DNA of 6,369 bases from DATMNI01 sp035570275 (lineage in GTDB: Bacteria; Acidobacteriota; Terriglobia; Bryobacterales; Bryobacteraceae), in the NCBI GenBank assembly GCA_035570275.1, contig DATMNI010000252.1:1-6369 (forward strand), written 5' to 3'. A program made the position numbers and the translations under genes. A model generated the notes under the pieces. It made no database searches. It worked only from the letters and a program-made list of their open reading frames with translations, and was not told the DNA's origin. Of this stretch, positions 1 through 4,542 are shown in pieces (the stretch's first letter is position 1; each line of letters starts with the position of its first letter).

Positions 1-1881
1 GCGATCGCTCTGGATGGTCACTCTGTTGCTCACGTGGCCGCCGGTGAGGACGGCAAATCGGGCAGTGGCGGAGGAACGGGCGGCCGGCAAGGCGCGGACT
101 TGGCTGTCGAGGCGGCGGACCAGGCGCGAGGCGTCGGCGCGAGAATAGCCATTCTGCAGCGGAGCGATGGCGAAGGAGAGGAGGTTGGACGTATCGAATC
201 CCGGCCCTTTGGCCACCAGGCCGGTGAGCGTGCGCAGGAAGAGGGCGGCGCCGATGAGGAGGATGAGGGAGAAGGCCACCTGGAGGGTGACGATCGTCTT
301 GCGGAGGCGGACGCCGCCGAAGCCGGTGCCGCCGCGCTCGCGGAGCGAGTTGACGACGTTGTCGCGGCCGGCGTGCAGGGCGGGCGCGAGGCCGCTGAGC
401 AGGCCGGCGGCGAAGCTGGTCAGCAGCGCAAACCCGAGGAGGCGGAGGCTGAGGTTCGGACGGAGCGCGTTGGCGGCCAGGTCGCGGGGCATGAAGGCGA
501 TGAGGGCGCGCATGGCGGGCATCGCGAGCGCGATTCCAAGCACACCGCCGGCGACGGCGAGAAGAAGGCTATCGGCCAGGAGTTGGCGGCCGATACGTCC
601 GCGCGAGGCGCCGAGCGCGAGCCGGGTGCCGATCTCGCGGCCGCGTGCAGATCCGCGCGCGAGAAAAAGTCCGGCGACATTGAGGCAGGCGAGGCCGAGC
701 AGCACTCCGGTGGCGGCGAACAGGAGCCAGAGCGGCTGGGAAAGGCTGCGGCGCAGCGGCGAGTGGCCCTGGGGAGCGGGAGTGAGGATGAGGCTCGACG
801 CCAGGTAGAGGCGGCGCTTCTCAGCGGTGATGACCGGGAAACCGGGGCGGCGGGCGCTGTCCTCGAGCCAGGGCCGGAACCAGGGAAGGAGGCCGGCCTG
901 CGCCTGCGCGGCGGAGACACCGGGGCGGAGGCGGGCGAGGATCTGCAGCCAGCGGGCGGGGCCTTTGAGGAGATCCTCATCGGTATCGAGGTTCGCCTCC
1001 GCGTACATGGACGTGGGAATCCAGATGGCCGGCACGGCGCCGACGTCGACGCCGCGGAAGCCGGCGGCGGCCACCCAGACAACGGTCATGGGGTGACTGC
1101 CGATCAGGACCTTGCGGCCGACGATATCGGCGGCGCCGCCGAACTGCGCCTGCCAGAAGTCATACGAGAGCACCACCACCGGACCGGCGCCGGGCGCGGC
1201 ATCGTCTTCGGGTTCGATGACGCGGCCGAGCGCGGGGCCGACGCCGAGCACGGAGAAGTAGCTGCCGGAGACGATCTCGGCGGCGACGGGCCATGGATCC
1301 TCACCCCAGCCGGCCAAATGCGGGCTGTCCGGGGACCCCGATCCGCCACCGGCTGTCAGGTTGACCTGGATTTCGGCGCGGCAGAGGACGCCGTTAAGGA
1401 AGCGGGTCTGCTGCTGGAGTTCGCGGCAGATGGGGTAAGGCATCAGGTTAAAGGAGCCGGTGGCGCCGGTGATGAGGTCGTCGCCATTCCAATCCACCAG
1501 AACCAGGCGCCCGGGCTCGCGGACGGGCAGCGCGTGAAGGATCACCTGATCGACCAGGGAATAGATCGCGGTGGTGGCGCCGATGCCGAGGGCGAGCGAG
1601 AGCAGAACGGCGGCGGTAAAACCCGGACTGTGACGGAGCGAGCGGGCGGAGTAGCGGAGGTCGTAAAGGAAATCGCGGAGCCAGCGGGTGAGCCAGACGT
1701 CGCGGACTTCCTCGCGGACTTGGGCTAGTCCGAGTTCCACCGCCACCTGGCGGCGGGCCTCGGCTTCGGGAATGCCGGTGGCGGTGAGGTCGGCAACGCG
1801 ACGATCCAAATGGTATTGGAGTTCGCGGGCGAGTCCACGCTCGAGCGACCCGCGCCGGAACCAGTTGAAGAGCCGGATCAT
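1..1881 (-). CDS. ADOP-type MacB/FtsX-like permease, C-terminus beyond window
   Basis: This is an inner-membrane permease of the ADOP family, related to MacB/FtsX ABC permeases. The frame is open from an ATG at 1881 to the first base of the window (627 codons, no stop), so the C-terminus is missing. Residues 1-75 are the soluble family prefix (DLRYSARSLRHSPGFT at about 74-89). TM1 is about 88-110 (LSLALGIGATTAIYSLVDQV), followed by an extracytoplasmic MacB_PCD-like domain at about 115-380. TM2 to TM4 are about 384-406, 436-460 and 480-500, with the FtsX-typical REIGTRLALGASRGRI at 415-430. TM5 (about 528-549) opens the second half, which is lost. Family members usually run past 800 residues, so about 200 are absent. 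The start is supported by GGAGG at 1889-1893, 7 nt upstream, and by an ATGA overlap with the padR stop. ADOP permeases usually have no ATPase gene beside them. The transported substrate is unknown. Confidence 0.93.
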   Translation of the reverse strand, partial: MIRLFNWFRRGSLERGLARELQYHLDRRVADLTATGIPEAEARRQVAVELGLAQVREEVRDVWLTRWLRDFLYDLRYSARSLRHSPGFTAAVLLSLALGIGATTAIYSLVDQVILHALPVREPGRLVLVDWNGDDLITGATGSFNLMPYPICRELQQQTRFLNGVLCRAEIQVNLTAGGGSGSPDSPHLAGWGEDPWPVAAEIVSGSYFSVLGVGPALGRVIEPEDDAAPGAGPVVVLSYDFWQAQFGGAADIVGRKVLIGSHPMTVVWVAAAGFRGVDVGAVPAIWIPTSMYAEANLDTDEDLLKGPARWLQILARLRPGVSAAQAQAGLLPWFRPWLEDSARRPGFPVITAEKRRLYLASSLILTPAPQGHSPLRRSLSQPLWLLFAATGVLLGLACLNVAGLFLARGSARGREIGTRLALGASRGRIGRQLLADSLLLAVAGGVLGIALAMPAMRALIAFMPRDLAANALRPNLSLRLLGFALLTSFAAGLLSGLAPALHAGRDNVVNSLRERGGTGFGGVRLRKTIVTLQVAFSLILLIGAALFLRTLTGLVAKGPGFDTSNLLSFAIAPLQNGYSRADASRLVRRLDSQVRALPAARSSATARFAVLTGGHVSNRVTIQSDR

Positions 1882-2216
1882 CGGCTGCCCTCCTCGAAGA
1901 TCAGGTTGACGGCGCCGGACAGGCGCGCCCAGCTATCCTTCTCGACCGCAAGCTGGCGGCGGCCGGCGGGCGTAAGGGAGTAGAACTTGGCCTCCCGGCC
2001 GGTCTCCGACTGTTTCCAAGCGGCGCGCAGCCAGCCCTTCTGCTGCAGGCGGTGGAGGGCTGGATAGAGCGAGCCTTGGTTGACCTGGACCACGGAACAC
2101 GAGATCTGCTCCAGGCGTTGCGCTATGCCGTACCCATGGGCGGGTTCGAGCGAGAGGATTTGGAGAAGCAGCATGTCGAGCGTGCCTTGCGGAATGGGGA
2201 AACGCGGAGACGGCAT
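1878..2216 (-). CDS. PadR-family transcriptional repressor
   Basis: This is a 112-residue winged-helix DNA-binding protein of the short PadR subfamily. The N-terminal part has the characteristic QGTLDMLLLQIL (10-21) and HGYGIAQRLEQ (27-37). The recognition helix is NQGSLYPALHRLQQKGWL (46-63), where GSLYPAL is the PadR hallmark. The wing spans about 64-84 and ends in the family motif YSLTPAG (79-85). A final helix (about 86-107) would form the dimer interface. The ATG at 2216 is preceded by GAGG at 2222-2225 with a 5-nt gap. The stop overlaps the permease ATG by four bases, so the two are translated as a coupled operon. Such PadR proteins normally repress their own operon and release DNA in response to a small ligand or stress. 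The ligand here is unknown. Confidence 0.94.
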   Translation of the reverse strand: MPSPRFPIPQGTLDMLLLQILSLEPAHGYGIAQRLEQISCSVVQVNQGSLYPALHRLQQKGWLRAAWKQSETGREAKFYSLTPAGRRQLAVEKDSWARLSGAVNLIFEEGSR

Positions 2217-2239
2217 CGATACCTCAACCTTCTACCGTT

Positions 2240-2273
2240 GAGCATACATCCAGGTTTAGAGCATACATCCAGG
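2240..2273 (-). repeat. 15-bp direct repeat, candidate PadR operator
   Basis: CCTGGATGTATGCTC occurs twice, perfectly, on the minus strand at 2273-2259 and 2254-2240. The copies are separated by TAAA, giving a 19-bp period (nearly two helical turns). They lie between the predicted -35 element and the padR start codon. PadR operators often contain ATGT or ACAT half-sites, and each copy contains ATGTATG. The position fits autorepression, but a role as operator is inferred. Confidence 0.6.
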
Positions 2274-2289
2274 ATAGGTCGAAGGTCAA
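2260..2289 (-). promoter_or_regulatory. Probable sigma70-type promoter of padR-permease operon
   Basis: On the minus strand TTGACC (2289-2284) is followed 18 nt later by TATGCT (2265-2260), a fair match to -35 and -10 hexamers. Transcription would start near 2253, leaving a leader of about 36 nt before the padR ATG. The -10 element lies inside the first copy of a 15-bp direct repeat, and the second copy would sit at the transcription start. This is inferred from sequence match only. Confidence 0.5.
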
Positions 2290-2561
2290 GGTATCGGAGC
2301 AGCCGGGCTGCGAAGCCGACGGTTTGTGGTCGGTCCCGGGACGCGCCCGCCATTGTTCTTTGGTCGGATCACACGCGACTCTTCCATCGCCAATTCGTGG
2401 AATGGCTGCCGCGCAACGCAGAACTTCTCGCAAAGCTTCGAAACAATCTCTTTGACCTATTGTAGCGCCACAAGTGGATCTCAAGGCTCGTCGAGGGGGC
2501 ACGGTGAGTTGGCGCTCGCCATGCCGATGACTAACGAATTGACCGCCAAGCGGGGCACCAC
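2290..2561. other. Intergenic stretch without a convincing gene
   Basis: Between the padR promoter and the toxin remnant I see no reading frame with recognisable motifs on either strand. The one coding-like patch is on the plus strand at about 2367-2463. It reads DHTRLFHRQFVEWL, continues as a charged, leucine-rich tail and ends FDLL-stop. It has no plausible upstream start: its frame continues back through the antisense of padR. It could be the C-terminal scrap of a decayed gene. No terminator-like hairpin followed by a T-run was found. Confidence 0.4.
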
Positions 2562-2633
2562 CTAGCACCTAGCAGGGCCCGTGGCTTTAGCGTTTGTTCG
2601 AATCAGGACCGTAGTATCCAGAGTGATTCTCAT
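2562..2633 (-). pseudogene. PIN-domain (VapC-like) toxin, N-terminal remnant
   Basis: Starting at an ATG that overlaps the antitoxin stop (ATGA, 2633-2630), the frame encodes 23 residues, MRITLDTTVLIRTNAKATGP followed by ARC, and then TAG. This matches the first strand and loop of PIN-domain ribonuclease toxins, whose usual opening is M-R-[IV]-x-L-D-T-N-[VI]-L-[VI]. The first catalytic Asp (residue 6) is present, but the Asn that normally follows the Thr is also a Thr. Complete PIN toxins are roughly 130-150 residues and need three further acidic residues. None of these follow in any frame, so the product could not be an active nuclease. Downstream sequence is unrelated, suggesting deletion or replacement of the gene body. 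Confidence 0.62.
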
Positions 2634-2916
2634 TCACGGTGGTGGCGTACGTGATCGACTGCCTCATCGATTGCGGTGTCGATTTCCTCCTCGGGCACAC
2701 CCTCGGCTCGCTTTGCGGTCTTATCGATCCGCTCAAACAGCCGGCTGAAAGCCTGTTCCCGAGCCTCGTCCGCGGGACCTTCGCTGATGACGTATCCCTT
2801 CGAGGCCCGCAGTACGAACGTTTCGTCTTCTTCGAGGGTTTGGCCGAGCAGAGTTTCAGCCGCGAGCCGCAAATCATGAGAAGATCGCTGGTTTTATGGA
2901 TGGCCATTTTCTGCAT
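2630..2916 (-). pseudogene. Antitoxin of a VapBC-like pair, frameshifted
   Basis: The main frame (2872-2630) encodes 80 residues, with LRLAAETLLGQTLEEDETFV near the start, a central RIDKTAKRAEGVPEEE and the end IDTAIDEAVDHVRHHRE. The acidic, helical C-terminus resembles antitoxins found just upstream of PIN toxins, and its stop overlaps the toxin ATG. The only start in this frame is a TTG at 2872 without a ribosome site, and the frame is closed by TAA at 2896-2894. The strong start, GGAGG (2925-2921) plus ATG (2916), lies in another frame that begins MQKMAIHKTSDLL. Joining the two needs a one-base shift near 2880-2876, giving a product of roughly 95 residues. I infer an indel, though a sequencing error or initiation at the TTG is possible. 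No standard slippery heptamer is visible. Confidence 0.6.
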
Positions 2917-2925
2917 GAAGCCTCC

Positions 2926-2941
2926 GGTAAAACGTATTACC
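2926..2941. promoter_or_regulatory. 16-bp near-palindrome upstream of antitoxin, candidate operator
   Basis: GGTAAAACGTATTACC equals its own reverse complement at 14 of 16 positions and directly abuts the antitoxin ribosome-binding site (2921-2925). Antitoxins commonly bind palindromes in this position to autorepress their operon. No good -35/-10 pair was found around it, so operator function is only inferred. Confidence 0.4.
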
Positions 2942-3173
2942 TCCCTGTAAGCAGGACCGCTGCGCCGAAGGCGGCAATGCGGTCTGCCAAAGGGCTCTGA
3001 GTTGATGATACCAGGACGATTCCAGGCTTTTGGGCCGAGTTCCCCCTTTTGGTCCCCCTCGTTGGTGTGGCGTCGCAGCCTTTGAACAGCCGGCATCTGG
3101 CAAGTGCGCAAGTGGGTAGTGGTCAGTTTGAAGTTTTACGCGAATGGCTCAGGGCTACAGCCACGGGTCGCCG
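2942..3173. other. Intergenic region, no gene seen
   Basis: This stretch separates the small membrane ORF from the antitoxin, both on the minus strand. The frames that cross it give low-complexity or motif-free translations. It presumably contains the promoter of the toxin-antitoxin remnant, but no pair of hexamers with acceptable spacing stands out. There is no hairpin plus T-run to terminate the upstream genes. Confidence 0.4.
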
Positions 3174-3317
3174 TCAAGTATAAGCTGATCGCAACAATAA
3201 CCGCAACGACCAGCCAAAAACAGTGGCCTCGGTGGGTCCTTCTTGCTCATTGTGTAAAGCTTGATAAATTCCAAACATGATGAGGCCGAAGACCATCGCG
3301 ATAATGCCAACTTCCAT
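3174..3317 (-). CDS. Small single-pass membrane protein (hypothetical)
   Basis: The 47-residue frame starts MEVGIIAMVFGLIMFGIYQA, which gives one clear hydrophobic helix at about residues 3-20. A short polar stretch (LHNEQEGPTEATV, 21-33) and a basic, leucine-rich tail ending RSAYT follow. The ATG lies 22 nt after the zinc-ribbon gene's stop, so co-transcription is likely. The ribosome site is weak (only GGA, 7 nt before the ATG). The frame stays open upstream to a non-ATG start, but that part overlaps the zinc-ribbon gene and reads as noise. I do not recognise a family. The helix argues for a real gene, but the ORF is short enough to be chance. Confidence 0.42.
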   Translation of the reverse strand: MEVGIIAMVFGLIMFGIYQALHNEQEGPTEATVFGWSLRLLLRSAYT

Positions 3318-3339
3318 GAGCAAATCCGTGTTGTTACGG

Positions 3340-3510
3340 TTAGTCTGACGTAATCTCTTCGGCGGTATACATCTCGCCTCCGTTCCACTGATTGACGATT
3401 TCCGCGCAAGTGCAGTGAATGTCGTCCTTGTCACGCATTATCAGCTTGTGCCTTTCCACCAGCCAACGCTTCCCGCACTTTGGGCATTCGCCGTTGAAGT
3501 GTTTCCGCAT
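3340..3510 (-). CDS. Small zinc-ribbon-like protein (hypothetical)
   Basis: A 56-residue protein beginning MRKHFNGECPKCGKRWLVER. Four cysteines are arranged C9-x2-C12 and C33-x-C35. The first pair sits in a classic zinc-knuckle turn (CPKCGKRW) and the second in HCTC, so a single structural zinc site is likely, with His32 as an alternative ligand. The C-terminal third (QWNGGEMYTAEEITSD) is acidic and shows no motif. The ATG is the only in-frame start after a TGA 7 codons upstream, and no strong ribosome site precedes it. It lies 11 nt after the stop of the preceding small ORF. Such ribbons occur in nucleic-acid-binding and protein-binding adaptors, and nothing here says which. The cysteine spacing and protein-like composition make it more credible than overlapping frames. 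Confidence 0.55.
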   Translation of the reverse strand: MRKHFNGECPKCGKRWLVERHKLIMRDKDDIHCTCAEIVNQWNGGEMYTAEEITSD

Positions 3511-3521
3511 TGTTGATTTTC

Positions 3522-3684
3522 TTAGGCGTCAACCCGACGGCGCTTTCGACGGAGAACTTCCCGAACGAGTCCTTCCATGCCGCCAGATTCGAGGATTTTG
3601 GTAGGCCCAAGCCGAACGCTCTTGGCGCGGGCAAGAAACTGCCTTGTTAGCTCGCGCCTGGCCGTCTGCGAGTTTATCCCTCAA
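3522..3684 (-). pseudogene. Small basic ORF, possibly frameshifted
   Basis: One minus-strand frame (3680-3522) reads as protein-like, with RRELTRQFLARAKSVRLG, then PTKILESGGMEGLVREVL and a highly basic end RRKRRRVDA before TAA. It has no usable start except an internal ATG at 3578, which would leave 18 residues. A neighbouring frame has a TTG at 3684 that overlaps the nucleotidyltransferase stop and begins MRDKLADGQAR. Joining the two frames near 3655 would give a coherent basic protein of about 54 residues. I therefore suspect a gene broken by an indel, lying directly between the nucleotidyltransferase and zinc-ribbon genes. The family is not recognised, and chance openness cannot be excluded. 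Confidence 0.33.
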
Positions 3685-4312
3685 CGTCCGGCTTATTTTC
3701 GGCAATTTGTTCCCGCGCTTCTTTCAATCGCTCCCGTAATATTGGCGATAATCCTCGTTCCACAACCGGCGTGATAAGGCCGACTTCATCCAGTGTTTCA
3801 AGGTGGATGATATCTTTCGGACGAAGAGAGCTCAGCTTCATTTGAAGCAGATCCGTCAACGGAGCCACGGGAATCGTAATGCCGAACAGGTGTTTATCTT
3901 CGGGGTTAAGGGCCGGGTGCGGCAGGGGTTGGGTTGACTTGGACCGTTCGCCGGCGAAAATCAAATGAATAGCTTCGCCGAGCTCCTGTTCAGGCCGGAT
4001 CAGCGTGTATCCCCCCATCATTTTCCTGGCATGATAACCGAGCGATACCGCGGCCTCGGCAATTCTCTGCAGGTCGCCTCGATTGACCAGCAGGTAGATA
4101 TCCCGGGTTACAAACGAACGACTGCGCTGTAATGCCAGGATATGAGCATTGACGGCAACGCCGCCAACTACTTCAAATTTCACTCCGGCATGTTGAAGTG
4201 CCTTTACGATGCCTTCAAGATCATTAACGAGCGAGTGCATACCAGATTCAAAAATCAGATTCACGCTGCCGTGTTTCGCGGACTCGGATACGAATTGTTC
4301 GAATGTTTTCAT
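3674..4312 (-). CDS. Nucleotidyltransferase-fold protein with altered active site
   Basis: This 212-residue protein fits the Pol-beta superfamily nucleotidyltransferase type often found as small genes in Acidobacteriota. Numbering from the ATG at 4312, a helix (about 26-44) leads to VVGGVAVNAHI (48-58), the glycine pair that holds the nucleotide phosphates. FVTRDIYLLV (67-76) is where the family has the catalytic D-x-D. AIHLIFAGE (114-122) is the next core strand. A C-terminal part with LTDLLQMKLSSLRPKD (152-167) and a helical tail matches the family ending. Asp71 is kept but the second Asp is Tyr73 (TAC), which should weaken metal binding and catalysis. A TTG at 4321 is an alternative start; neither start has a strong ribosome site. 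Small ORFs follow immediately downstream. The substrate is unknown, and an antitoxin/toxin-like or RNA-modifying role is possible. Confidence 0.8.
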   Translation of the reverse strand: MKTFEQFVSESAKHGSVNLIFESGMHSLVNDLEGIVKALQHAGVKFEVVGGVAVNAHILALQRSRSFVTRDIYLLVNRGDLQRIAEAAVSLGYHARKMMGGYTLIRPEQELGEAIHLIFAGERSKSTQPLPHPALNPEDKHLFGITIPVAPLTDLLQMKLSSLRPKDIIHLETLDEVGLITPVVERGLSPILRERLKEAREQIAENKPDVEG

Positions 4313-4462
4313 TTGGTCCAACCAGCACTACGGTTTCGGGTGCCGGAATAAAAGCAAATTGGCGCGCCGGCCCGGACGCGCAGACGCTCTTTCGTCGAGT
4401 CTTCGTACGGTGATGCTCGCCATGGCTTCAAGATACCCGATGCAATCAATGATCGCACTCCG

Positions 4463-4504
4463 GCCATTTCCCGTCCGCCATTTCCCGTCCGCCATTTCCC
4501 GTTC
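4463..4504. repeat. 14-bp tandem repeat, three copies
   Basis: GCCATTTCCCGTCC is repeated head-to-tail at 4463-4476, 4477-4490 and 4491-4504; the third copy has one C-to-T change near its end. The array lies 38 bp before the symporter start codon, in the divergent intergenic region. It could be a slippage product or a set of regulator sites. No promoter hexamers with good spacing are seen around it. Confidence 0.85.
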
Positions 4505-4531
4505 CGCCCGAATTTGAACTACCCTGTTCTG

Positions 4532-4536
4532 AAGGA
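4532..4536 (+). promoter_or_regulatory. Ribosome-binding site of the symporter gene
   Basis: AAGGA is placed 6 nt before the ATG at 4543. It favours this start over the in-frame ATG ten codons later, which lacks such a site. Confidence 0.75.
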
Positions 4537-4542
4537 CAATTC

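Noticed and set aside
34..1728. A 564-codon open frame on the plus strand opposite the permease
   Set aside because: It is exactly codon-aligned with the minus-strand permease, whose high third-position GC removes stops from the opposite strand. The translation is G/A/E/R-rich with no domain, whereas the minus frame shows clear ADOP motifs.
1885..1914. The peptide VNLIFE occurs both at the PadR C-terminus and in the nucleotidyltransferase N-terminus (about 4243-4264)
   Set aside because: The codons differ and the flanks are unrelated, so it is most likely chance rather than a shared duplicated segment.
2926..2941. TAATAC within the palindrome as a -10 element for the antitoxin
   Set aside because: No -35-like hexamer lies 16-18 bases upstream, and transcription would start at the ribosome site, leaving it no leader.
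2587..3111. A 174-codon minus-strand frame across the antitoxin
   Set aside because: Beyond its use of the good ATG at 2916, its C-terminal part is a shadow of the antitoxin body frame. It is kept only as the probable N-terminus of the frameshifted antitoxin.
4361..4368. GGCGCGCC palindrome in the divergent intergenic region
   Set aside because: An 8-bp GC palindrome is expected by chance in GC-rich DNA and has no matching second site or promoter context.
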